A program made the translations under genes and the position numbers. The notes below the pieces were generated by a model that was given only the letters and a program-made list of their open reading frames with translations, made no database searches and was not told where the DNA came from. Below, piece by piece: positions 1-5,705 of a stretch of DNA of 8,136 nucleotides (positions within the stretch are counted from its first letter, which is position 1; each line of letters starts with the position of its first letter). The stretch comes from JBIOYL01 sp044870185 (lineage in GTDB: Bacteria > Actinomycetota > CALGFH01), in the NCBI GenBank assembly GCA_044870185.1, contig JBIOYL010000131.1:1-8136 (forward strand). The letters are read 5' to 3'.

Positions 1-2075
1 GCCTGGTCGGCGGCGCGGCGGGCGGCCAGCAGACTCGCCTCGGGGGCGGCGCCGCCTTCCACCCGGCCGGCAGCGACCAGCTCGCCGCGGCGGGTGACCA
101 CCCGGTGGGCTGGGTGGCGGGCCCGCAGGGCGCGGGCGTCGGCCAGGTCGTCGGCCACCAGCACGTCGGCGAGCAGCGCCTGGGCGACGGCCGCGGCCGG
201 GCCGGCGGCCCGCACCCGCCCGAGCAGGCGCGCCTCGGGGGGTGCCCCGGTCAGGCCGGAGGGGTCCGGGGAACCCCAAGGGGGTGCCCCGGACGACAGA
301 GAGGGGTCCGGGGAACCCCAAGGGGGTGCCCCGGTCGGTCGGCTCCCCGGGGCGCCCGGCTCGGGGTGCAGGAAGGTCGCCCGCCCGAGCTCGCGCTCGC
401 GCAGCAGCTCGGCGGCGGCGCCGGCCGTCGCGGCGGCCGCCACCACGATGGCGTCGGCGTCCGGGCCGAGGGCGGCGGCCACCGCCGCCTCGAACCCGGG
501 CGCGACGGACAAGGCTGGCGCCAGCGGGCCGAGCACGCCGTGCGGCCCGTCGGCCTCCAGCGCGGCCAGCACGTCGCCGCCGGCCATGCGGGCGGCCGCC
601 TCCAGGGCCTGCCGGCGGGCCCGCGCCGCGGTCCGCTCCCCGTCCAGCCGGCGTTCCTCGGCGGCCAGCCGGGCGGCGACGGCCGCCTGGGCGTCCCGGG
701 CCGCCTCGGCGTCGGCCAGCGCGTCGGCCAGGCCGGCCTCGCCGTCGTCGAGCTCGGCGAGCTCGGCTTGCAGCGCGGCGAGCTGCCCGGCGACCTCGGC
801 GCGGCGGGCTGCCAGGCCGGCCTGCTGCTGGCGCAGCCGGGCCGCTTCGGCGTCGTGCTGGTCGATGGTGCGGGCCAGGCTGGCCGCCTCGCCGGCCAAC
901 CTGGCCCGCTGCTCCTGGGCTTTGGCCCGGTCGCGCTCGCCGGCCGCGGCGGCCTGGTCGAAGCCGGCCAGGGCGGCCCGGGCCCGGCCCCGGCGGGCCT
1001 CGGCCGCCTGGGCGGCCGCCTGGGCGCGTTCGGCTTCGGCCCGGACGCCGGCCAGCTCCCCGGCGAGCTCGGCCGCCTCGCGCTCCAGGTCGGCCGGTGC
1101 GCGGCCCTCGTCCTGGCCGGCCGCCGCCTCGGCCAGGTGGCGGGCGCGCTGCTCGGCGAGCGCCATCGTGCCCTGCAGGCGCGCCCGCACGGTGGTCAGG
1201 CGGTGGACGGTGTCGCCGGCGCCGGCCGCCGCCGGCTCGTCGGCGGCCAGGTGCGCGGCACCGTCCTGCTCGGCCGCCTGGGCCGCGGAGTGCGCTGCCT
1301 CGAGCTCGGCCAGGCGGGCGTTGAAGGCGGCCTCCTCGGCCGCCAGCGCGGCGGCACGCCGGCGGGCGGCGGCCAGCTCGCGCGCCCGGAGGACCAGGCG
1401 CACCTCGCGCAGCTCGGCGGCCACCTCGGCCGCCCGCCGGGCGGTCTCGGCCTGCTGTGCCAGCGGCTTGAGCTGGCGGCGCAGCTCGCCGACCAGGTCG
1501 GACAGGCGCAGCAGGTGTGGCTCCATGCTGGCCAGCTTGCGCAGCGCCTTGTCCTTGCGGCGGCGGTGCTTGTAGACGCCGGCCGCCTCCTCGATGGCCG
1601 CCCGGCGGTCCTCGGGCCGGCCGTGGAGTACCTCGTCGAGCTGACCCTGTCCGATCAGGGTATGCAGCTCCCGGCCGACCCCGGTGTCGCTGAGCAGCTC
1701 CTGCAGGTCGAGCAGGCGGCATGGGGCGCCGTTCAGGAAGTACTCGCTCTCCCCCGACCGGTACAGCAGCCGGGTCATGGTGACCTCGGTGTAGTCGATC
1801 GGCAGGAGCCCGGCGGAGTTGTCGATCGTGAGCGCGACCTCGGCCCGCCCGAGGGCGGGCCGAGCCGCCGTGCCGGCGAAGATGACGTCCTCCATCTTGC
1901 CGCCCCGCAGCGACTTGACGCGGTGCTCGCCGAGCACCCAGGCGATCGCGTCGACCACGTTCGACTTGCCGGAGCCGTTGGGCCCCACGATGACGGTGAT
2001 CCCCGGCTCGAACTCGAGGACCGTCTTGTCGGCGAAGGACTTGAATCCGCGCAGGGTCAGTGACTTCAGGAACAC
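1..2075 (-). CDS. smc: Chromosome segregation protein SMC, N-terminal part (3' end beyond the window)
   Basis: This is the N-terminal 691 codons of SMC, the ATPase that forms condensin with ScpA/ScpB and compacts and aligns chromosome arms. The start is GTG at 2075 (VFLKSLTLRGFKSF), with GGGAG about 8 bases upstream. The Walker A motif GPNGSGKS is at residues 31-38, followed by the typical head block (VVDAIAWVLGE; YRSGESEYFLNG; about residues 40-150). From about residue 170 to 500 there is an Ala/Glu/Arg-rich coiled-coil arm. The hinge begins near residue 510 (GVLGPLAPALSVAPGFEAAVAAAL) and continues past ADVLVADDLADARAL to the window edge. The reading frame is open throughout. The returning arm, the ABC signature and Walker B lie outside the window. 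The oddity is a Pro-rich repeat at residues 581-613 inside the hinge, described separately. The gene is probably transcribed from its own extended -10 promoter, because a hairpin separates it from the small gene upstream. Confidence 0.97.
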   Translation of the reverse strand, partial: MFLKSLTLRGFKSFADKTVLEFEPGITVIVGPNGSGKSNVVDAIAWVLGEHRVKSLRGGKMEDVIFAGTAARPALGRAEVALTIDNSAGLLPIDYTEVTMTRLLYRSGESEYFLNGAPCRLLDLQELLSDTGVGRELHTLIGQGQLDEVLHGRPEDRRAAIEEAAGVYKHRRRKDKALRKLASMEPHLLRLSDLVGELRRQLKPLAQQAETARRAAEVAAELREVRLVLRARELAAARRRAAALAAEEAAFNARLAELEAAHSAAQAAEQDGAAHLAADEPAAAGAGDTVHRLTTVRARLQGTMALAEQRARHLAEAAAGQDEGRAPADLEREAAELAGELAGVRAEAERAQAAAQAAEARRGRARAALAGFDQAAAAGERDRAKAQEQRARLAGEAASLARTIDQHDAEAARLRQQQAGLAARRAEVAGQLAALQAELAELDDGEAGLADALADAEAARDAQAAVAARLAAEERRLDGERTAARARRQALEAAARMAGGDVLAALEADGPHGVLGPLAPALSVAPGFEAAVAAALGPDADAIVVAAAATAGAAAELLRERELGRATFLHPEPGAPGSRPTGAPPWGSPDPSLSSGAPPWGSPDPSGLTGAPPEARLLGRVRAAGPAAAVAQALLADVLVADDLADARALRARHPAHRVVTRRGELVAAGRVEGGAAPEASLLAARRAADQ
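237..334. repeat. In-frame 42-bp tandem repeat inside the smc hinge
   Basis: Two identical 34-base copies (259-292 and 301-334) lie 42 bases apart. A partial third (237-250, GGGGTGCCCCGG) keeps the same period. On the smc strand the unit is read in frame as GAPPWGSPDPS preceded by T or S, giving a 14-residue period over residues 581-613. Each copy is also a near-palindrome: arms CCGGGGAACCCC and GGGGTGCCCCGG pair with one mismatch across a two-base spacer. The segment sits between RATFLHPEP and EARLLGRV, where SMC hinges normally have a variable loop. The G/C runs differ from the surrounding Ala/Arg-rich coding sequence. Seen directly: the repeats, the frame and the palindrome. Inferred: that the unit came from an inserted, then duplicated, dispersed element. 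Confidence 0.9.
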
Positions 2076-2121
2076 TCGGGCTGCTCCCGTCGCGGCGGCT
2101 GGTCGGCGGGGAAGCAGGCGC

Positions 2122-2127
2122 ACTGTA
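2122..2127 (-). promoter_or_regulatory. Probable smc promoter (extended -10 box)
   Basis: On the minus strand the sequence reads GTGCTACAGT, an extended -10 (TGC followed by TACAGT). Transcription would start near 2115, giving a leader of about 40 nt that contains the smc ribosome binding site. No good -35 hexamer is seen at 16-18 bases. The GTGCTAC start is shared with the tandem boxes upstream of yceD in this window, which supports the call. Confidence 0.4.
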
Positions 2128-2191
2128 GCACGGCAGGACGACAGCATCGGGCAAGCCGGTCGGCTGCCACCAAGCGGGCGGGGAACGAAAT

Positions 2192-2222
2192 CGGCTCGAG
2201 CCGGGGGGAGCAGAATCGATTC
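2192..2222. other. Two perfect palindromes between the small gene and smc
   Basis: CGGCTCGAGCCG (2192-2203) and GAATCGATTC (2213-2222) are perfect palindromes whose centres lie 20 bases apart. The hairpin at 2233-2258 follows. They lie upstream of the smc promoter candidate, so they could be protein-binding sites, but nothing in the sequence identifies a regulator. Confidence 0.4.
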
Positions 2223-2232
2223 GGGAACGCGC

Positions 2233-2258
2233 AGGGGCCCTGCTCGACAGGGCCCCCT
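2233..2258 (-). terminator. Hairpin after the small coiled-coil gene, probable terminator
   Basis: AGGGGCCCTG (2233-2242) pairs with CAGGGCCCC (2248-2256) across a five-base loop, giving at least nine G/C-rich pairs. It begins 20 bases past the TAG of the small minus-strand gene. No T-run follows, as is common in very GC-rich actinobacteria, so strong termination is an inference from position and stem strength. Confidence 0.5.
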
Positions 2259-2278
2259 GGGCAAACAATAAGCCCCGG

Positions 2279-2464
2279 CTATGCCAGGGCTGCCTCCTTG
2301 CTCGTCGACGGGACCAAGTCCCCGCTGTCGCGCATGGCGATCTCCCGCTCGGCGAGGGCGAGAGCGCGCTCGAGCTCGGCGACACGCGCTTTGAGGTCGT
2401 TCAGCTCCCGCAGAATGAGGTAGGCGGGCGGCTGACCTACGTACCCCATGAGCGCCTTCGACAT
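2279..2464 (-). CDS. Small coiled-coil protein, function unknown (61 aa)
   Basis: This is a 61-residue protein beginning MSKALMGYVG and continuing into a charged heptad-like helix (residues about 18-47, LRELNDLKARVAELERALA), with a short polar tail. I chose the ATG at 2464 because GGGGAGG lies 9 bases upstream. The TTG two codons earlier would leave only three bases to that site. The MSKAL(L/M)GYVG opening followed by a Leu/Arg coiled coil is, as I recall, seen in short uncharacterised actinobacterial proteins, so I think it is a real conserved gene; this is recall, not a search. There are no membrane segments, signal peptide or metal ligands. It could be a small DNA- or protein-binding oligomer. 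It is not tightly coupled to smc: a 203-base gap with a hairpin separates them. A promoter-like sequence lies about 280 bases upstream. Confidence 0.75.
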   Translation of the reverse strand: MSKALMGYVGQPPAYLILRELNDLKARVAELERALALAEREIAMRDSGDLVPSTSKEAALA

Positions 2465-2646
2465 CGACAAGGTCCTCCCCTCAGCAACAACCGCTCACGG
2501 CATGGCGACTGCTGCACTCGGTTCCGCTCCCGTGACAAGGCAACGCATGCCATCCGGCGCGGAATTCGTCGGTCACGCTATTTCGTTGTGCCCCTGGGCG
2601 GGGAAGACCGGCTGGTGCGCGTTCCTGCCAGCGGTCGGGTCCGCGG

Positions 2647-2701
2647 CGGGCCGTTGCCCGCTTGGACGGGGTGGGCGCCGCCCAAGCGCGGTGTCGGCCC
2701 G
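2647..2701 (-). other. Two-part hairpin in the leader of the small gene
   Basis: The outer stem CGGGCCG (2647-2653) pairs with CGGCCCG (2695-2701), and the inner stem CGCTTGG (2659-2665) with CCAAGCG (2682-2688). All 14 pairs are perfect, separated by an internal loop of 5 and 6 bases. It lies between the promoter candidate and the small gene, so it would be in a leader of roughly 275 nt. It matches no riboswitch class I know. Confidence 0.45.
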
Positions 2702-2745
2702 ATGGTGGATCTTCGCCGGGGCCCAGGGATCGATTTCACAAGGGG

Positions 2746-2774
2746 ACGATAACACGTTTGCCGTTGCACGCCAA
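2746..2774 (-). promoter_or_regulatory. Promoter candidate for the small coiled-coil gene
   Basis: On the minus strand, TTGGCG (2769-2774), a 17-base spacer and TATCGT (2746-2751) form a sigma-70-like pair, with TG one base before the -10. Transcription would start near 2739. It is the best -35/-10 pair in the window. Confidence 0.5.
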
Positions 2775-2852
2775 GAGGCGGGTTGTGGATGACTTGACGC
2801 TCGGAGTGTTCGGCTGGCCACAAGAGTAGCTTTCCGCCCACGGCAACGGCCA

Positions 2853-3128
2853 TCACCTGGTCTCGAAACCACGGAACGCGCCCGTCGCAGCGTTCCGCTC
2901 GGCCGCCACGGAATGCACCTCGGCGTAGCGCGGTCCGCGGCGCAGGAACGCCTCCAGCTCGTCCAGCGCCGCGCCCGGCCCCTCCGCCTCGACCACGACC
3001 GACCCGTCGTAGGCGTTGGCCGCATAGCCCACCAGCCCGAGCTCGCGCGCCCGCCGCTGGACCGCCCAGCGGAAGCCGACGCCCTGGACCTCCCCTCGGA
3101 CCACGGCCCGCAGTCGCTCGTCACCCAT
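2853..3128 (-). CDS. acyP: Acylphosphatase
   Basis: This 91-residue protein has the usual length of the common-type acylphosphatase, a small cytoplasmic enzyme that hydrolyses the carboxyl-phosphate bond of acylphosphates. The signature GEVQGVGFR (residues 12-20) carries the catalytic Arg20. The second active-site residue, Asn38, lies in GYAANAYDGSVVVEAEG with the family's 18-residue spacing. I chose ATG 3128 because the family start matches MGDERLRAVVRG and the upstream extension reads as low-complexity sequence. No Shine-Dalgarno is present. Instead a TATCGT -10 box ends 7 bases before the ATG, as in leaderless actinobacterial transcripts. The gene commonly lies between mutM and smc in actinobacteria, as here, except that a plus-strand siroheme gene now separates it from mutM. 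Confidence 0.93.
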   Translation of the reverse strand: MGDERLRAVVRGEVQGVGFRWAVQRRARELGLVGYAANAYDGSVVVEAEGPGAALDELEAFLRRGPRYAEVHSVAAERNAATGAFRGFETR

Positions 3129-3135
3129 GCGCCGC

Positions 3136-3166
3136 ACGATACCGCCATCCCGGCTACCGCAGGCAA
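3136..3166 (-). promoter_or_regulatory. Probable leaderless promoter of the acylphosphatase gene
   Basis: Minus strand: TATCGT (3136-3141) ends 7 bases before the ATG at 3128, so transcription would begin at or next to the A of the start codon. TTGCCT (3161-3166) could be a -35, but the 19-base spacer is long. Confidence 0.5.
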
Positions 3167-3189
3167 GCGGACCCCGCGTCCCGGTCGCC

Positions 3190-3233
3190 CTGCTCGCGCC
3201 GCGCGGGCGTGGCGCGCCCGCGCAGCGCAGCAG
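3190..3233. other. 44-base two-part hairpin between the divergent genes
   Basis: The inner stem GCGCGGGCG (3201-3209) pairs perfectly with CGCCCGCGC (3215-3223) around the five-base loop TGGCG. The outer arm CTGCTCGCGC (3190-3199) pairs with GCGCAGCAG (3225-3233) with one bulged C. One mismatch (C3200/A3224) joins the two stems, giving 18 pairs. Both neighbouring genes read away from it, so it is not their terminator. It could be an operator, or part of a short transcript. Confidence 0.5.
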
Positions 3234-3341
3234 GCCGCGCGTGGGCTGCGGCCGACCCTCGACGGGCTGGCCGTCTGCCGGCAGCTCCGCGGCTGGAGCC
3301 GGGTACCGATCCGCTCGTAGCGCACCGGCCCGTTCGACCCG

Positions 3342-3347
3342 TACCTT
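3342..3347 (+). promoter_or_regulatory. Weak -10 candidate for the siroheme gene
   Basis: TACCTT lies about 29 bases before the GTG start, so transcription would begin about 10 bases before the ribosome binding site. No -35 match is seen at 16-18 bases. The rest of the 247-base divergent gap holds only the acylphosphatase promoter candidate and the long hairpin. Confidence 0.25.
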
Positions 3348-3375
3348 GGACGTCTCGCCGACCGGAGGCCGGCCC

Positions 3376-4077
3376 GTGCCGTTCACCTACCCCGTCTTCC
3401 TCGAGATCGCCGACCAGCCCTGCGTCGTCATCGGCGGCGGGCCGGAGACGCTGCGCAAGGTCGTGCCCCTGGTCGAGCAGGGCGCGCTCGTCAAGCTCAT
3501 CACCCCAGACCCCCCGCCCGGCCTGGACGAGCTCGCCGCCAGGCATCCCGGTCGGATCACCGTCCTGCACCGCGACTACGCCGAGGGCGACCTCGCCGGT
3601 GCCTTCCTGTGCATCTCGGCCAGCGGTGACCACGAGCTGAACGGCCGCATCTTCGCCGAGGGCCGGCGCTGCGGCGTGCTGGTGAACTCGGTGGACGACA
3701 TCGACCACTGCCGGTTCGCCACCCCCGCCCTCCTGCGCCGGGGTGACCTGGTCATCGCGGTCGGCACCGGCGGCCGGGCGCCGGCCATGGCCAGGCGCAT
3801 CCGCCGGGAGCTGGCCGAGCGCTACGGCCCCGAGTACGGCGAGGCCACCGCGCTCGTCGGCGACGTCCGCGCCGAGACCCGCACGCTGTGGTCCAGCTTC
3901 GACGGCTGGGCCGAGCGCTGGCGCACCGCCCTGGACGACGAGGTCATCCGGCTCGTCGTCCAGGGACGCCGCGACGCCGCCCGGGCCCTGCTGCGCGAGC
4001 GCCTGTCGCGCCCCGGGCACGAGCCGGGCGCCCCGCCGGCCCCGGGCGCCGGCCCGAACGAGGTGGCCGAAGGCTGA
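3376..4077 (+). CDS. sirC: Precorrin-2 dehydrogenase / sirohydrochlorin ferrochelatase (siroheme synthase, CysG-N/Met8 type)
   Basis: This 233-residue cytoplasmic enzyme oxidises precorrin-2 to sirohydrochlorin with NAD+, and in many relatives also inserts Fe2+ to make siroheme, the cofactor of sulfite and nitrite reductases. The NAD-binding glycine motif VVIGGGPETLRKV (residues about 17-29) starts a Rossmann domain. ISASGDHELNGRIFAEG and LVNSVDDIDHCRFATPALLRRGDLVIAVGTGGRAPAMARRIR-type blocks follow (split here: about 80-96 and 102-145). The conserved acid proposed for catalysis falls at Asp107/Asp108. The start is GTG 3376: GGAGG (3364-3368) lies 7 bases upstream, and the sequence before it is not family-like. 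There is no uroporphyrinogen methyltransferase domain, so that activity must come from another gene. The last about 25 residues are a Pro/Gly-rich tail. It is the only plus-strand gene here and no sulfite or nitrite reductase is nearby. The C-terminal family features do not settle whether it chelates iron. Confidence 0.93.
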   Translation: MPFTYPVFLEIADQPCVVIGGGPETLRKVVPLVEQGALVKLITPDPPPGLDELAARHPGRITVLHRDYAEGDLAGAFLCISASGDHELNGRIFAEGRRCGVLVNSVDDIDHCRFATPALLRRGDLVIAVGTGGRAPAMARRIRRELAERYGPEYGEATALVGDVRAETRTLWSSFDGWAERWRTALDDEVIRLVVQGRRDAARALLRERLSRPGHEPGAPPAPGAGPNEVAEG

Positions 4078-4106
4078 CCCGGCCGGACCGGGCCGCGGGC
4101 CGGTCA
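4075..4106. terminator. Shared hairpin between convergent sirC and the glycosylase gene
   Basis: TGACCCGGCC (4075-4084) pairs with GGCCGGTCA (4098-4106), nine pairs with one bulged C. Each arm begins with the TGA stop codon of one of the two convergent genes, so the 26-base gap is almost entirely hairpin. It could terminate both transcripts. No T-run follows on either strand. Confidence 0.5.
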
Positions 4107-4952
4107 GCGCAGGAACCTCGACCGTCGCCGGTCGGCCAGGATGCGCCCGCCGGTCTGACAGGTCGGGCAGTACGACGTCTCCCGCTCCCCCAGCCAGACC
4201 GACCGGATCGTGTCGCCGCACACGAAGCACGGCGCACCGGCTCGGCCATGGACCGCGAAGGACCGGTCGGCCGCCTTGGGGATGGCGACCTCGCCGGCCA
4301 CCTGCTCGGCAAGCGCGCCGCGTGCCTCGGTGAGCACGCCGACGAGCGCGCCGTGCAGCCGCGCGACCCCGTCAGGGCCGAGCCGCTCCGGACGGGCGAA
4401 CGGCGACAGCTTGGCCCGGTGCAGCACCTCGTCGCTCCACGCGTTGCCGACGCCGGACAGCGCCGCCTGGTCGGTGAGCATGCCCTTCAAGGTGTGGCCC
4501 CCCTCGCCCAGGATCGCGGCCAGGCGCTCGACGGTGAAGCCGGGATCGAGCGGCTCGGGTCCGAGACCCGCCAGCTTGGGCACGTCGGCCAGGTCCTTGA
4601 CCAGCCAGACGGCGGCCCGGCGCTGCGTGCCGGCCTCGGTGACCGACAGCACCCTGCCGTCGGCGAACTCGAGCGCCAGCACGCCGATCTTGCGGCCGGC
4701 CGGTCTGGCGCCGAGCACCACCCGCCCGCCCAGCGACAGGTGCATGACCAGGCGGCGGTCGCCGAATCCGAGCCAGACGTACTTGGCCCGCCGCCCGGCA
4801 TCGACCACGGCCCGACCGACCAGGCTGTCGAGCGGAGGGTCGAAGGTCTTGAGGGCCGCGACCGACGCAAGGTGCACGCCGCGGACCTGCGCCCCGGCGA
4901 GCTGGCTGGCCAGGTTGTGGGCGAGCACGTCCAGCTCGGGCAGCTCGGGCAT
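4104..4952 (-). CDS. mutM: Fpg/Nei-family DNA glycosylase/AP lyase, divergent clade
   Basis: This 282-residue base-excision repair enzyme is expected to remove oxidised bases and nick the abasic site. The processed N-terminus MPELPE gives the catalytic Pro2 and Glu3. Lys57 (RRAKYVWL) matches the conserved Lys of Fpg. The helix-two-turn-helix reads GMLTDQAALSGVGNAWSDE (157-175). A C-terminal zinc finger has Cys242, Cys245, Cys262 and Cys265. Differences from textbook MutM: AALKTFDPPL near residue 32, HLSLGG in place of HLGMSG, no GR-x-T before the last Cys pair (GERETSYC instead), and a tail TGGRILADRRRSRFLR. These traits, as I recall, mark an actinobacterial Fpg/Nei-like clade separate from true MutM, so substrate preference is uncertain. 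The ATG follows the rnc stop by three bases, which suggests translational coupling. It is last in the yceD-rpmF-rnc unit. Confidence 0.9.
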   Translation of the reverse strand: MPELPELDVLAHNLASQLAGAQVRGVHLASVAALKTFDPPLDSLVGRAVVDAGRRAKYVWLGFGDRRLVMHLSLGGRVVLGARPAGRKIGVLALEFADGRVLSVTEAGTQRRAAVWLVKDLADVPKLAGLGPEPLDPGFTVERLAAILGEGGHTLKGMLTDQAALSGVGNAWSDEVLHRAKLSPFARPERLGPDGVARLHGALVGVLTEARGALAEQVAGEVAIPKAADRSFAVHGRAGAPCFVCGDTIRSVWLGERETSYCPTCQTGGRILADRRRSRFLR

Positions 4953-4955
4953 CGC

Positions 4956-5702
4956 CTAGGTGCGCTTGCCTTCGGCCACGACGTCGACGGCCAGGCCGTC
5001 CTCCGAGCCGGTCACCATGCGTTCGGCGGCCAGCGACTCGAACGCCTCGCGGGCCGCGTTCTGCTCGGCCTCCTTCTTCGAGCGGCCCTGTCCGGTGCCG
5101 TAGGCCGTGCCGGCCACCGACACGGTGGCGGTGAAGCGCTTGGCGTGGTCGGGCCCCTCCTCCTGGATCGCGTAGGAGGGCATGCCGCCCAGGCTGGAGG
5201 CGGCCAGCTCCTGCAGCGACGTCTTGTAGTCCAGGGCGGCGCCCCGGCCGGCCGCCTCCATCACCCGCGGCTCGAACAGCCGGCGCACCAGCGCCGCCGC
5301 CCGGGGCAGGCCCTTGTCCAGGTAGACGGCGCCGAGGATGGCCTCCAGGGTGTCGGCCAGGATGGACGACTTGTCGCGCCCGCCCGACAGCTCCTCGCCG
5401 CGGCCGAGCCGCACCGCGTCGCCGACCCCGAGTCGCCTGGCCACGTCGGCGAGCACGTTCATGTTCACCGTGGCGGCGCGCAGCTTGGCCAGCTGGCCCT
5501 CGGGGAGGTGGGGGAAGGCGCGGTAGATGATGTCGGTGACGACCAGGCCGAGGACCGCGTCACCGAGGAACTCGAGCCGTTCGTTGGTGGGCAGGTTGCC
5601 GTTCTCGTAGGCGTAGGACCGGTGGGTGAAGGCCCAGACGTACAGCTCCTCGTTGCCGAAGCGGACCCCAAGGGCCTTCTCGATGGGCAGCCGCTGGCTC
5701 AA
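4956..5702 (-). CDS. rnc: Ribonuclease III
   Basis: This 248-residue double-strand-specific endoribonuclease processes the rRNA precursor and other structured RNAs. The catalytic domain has the signature NERLEFLGDAVL (residues 40-51; metal ligands Glu44 and Asp48). The second acidic pair, Asp117 and Glu120, is in ADTLEAILGAVYLD. The double-stranded RNA binding domain runs from about 158 (DYKTSLQELA) to 228 and includes GQGRSKKEAEQNAA. The length is typical. The start is TTG at 5702 (MSQRLPIEKALG). No other start nearby keeps the N-terminal helix, and the TTG lies three bases after the rpmF stop codon, so re-initiation by terminating ribosomes is likely. A weak GAGTAGGG overlaps the rpmF stop. 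The gene is between rpmF and the glycosylase, as in other actinobacteria. Confidence 0.96.
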   Translation of the reverse strand: MSQRLPIEKALGVRFGNEELYVWAFTHRSYAYENGNLPTNERLEFLGDAVLGLVVTDIIYRAFPHLPEGQLAKLRAATVNMNVLADVARRLGVGDAVRLGRGEELSGGRDKSSILADTLEAILGAVYLDKGLPRAAALVRRLFEPRVMEAAGRGAALDYKTSLQELAASSLGGMPSYAIQEEGPDHAKRFTATVSVAGTAYGTGQGRSKKEAEQNAAREAFESLAAERMVTGSEDGLAVDVVAEGKRT

Positions 5703-5705
5703 GCC

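Larger units (their letters stand above)
2471..2852. other. 382-base gap with a promoter and structured leader
   Basis: No convincing gene is seen here. Open frames on both strands lack actinobacterial codon bias and recognisable motifs. The composition is less GC-rich and more mixed than in the flanking genes. The gap holds the minus-strand promoter candidate at 2746-2774 and the two-part hairpin at 2647-2701, both upstream of the small coiled-coil gene. Confidence 0.6.

Noticed and set aside
94..2063. Very long open frames on the plus strand opposite smc, including one of 652 codons
   Set aside because: They are antisense to a clear SMC frame. In very GC-rich DNA the opposite frames lack stops by chance, and the translations are Arg/Ala/Gly low-complexity with no motif.
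2448..2792. 114-codon plus-strand frame in the gap upstream of the small gene
   Set aside because: It overlaps the small gene's start and leader, has no ribosome binding site, and no family features.
2794..2799. Plus-strand TTGACG as a -35 box
   Set aside because: No TANNNT box is found 16-19 bases downstream and no plus-strand gene follows.
2578..2856. 92-codon minus-strand frame overlapping the acylphosphatase stop
   Set aside because: No ribosome binding site, no motif, codon use unlike the neighbours, and it covers the promoter candidate and the hairpin of the next gene.
3129..3386. N-terminal extension of the acylphosphatase to about 177 residues
   Set aside because: The added residues are low-complexity Arg/Ala/Pro, the family starts at MGDERLRAVVRG, and a -10 box lies just before that ATG.
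3154..4230. 358-codon minus-strand frame opposite the siroheme gene
   Set aside because: The plus-strand protein matches its family along its length and has a strong ribosome binding site. The antisense translation has no recognisable domain.
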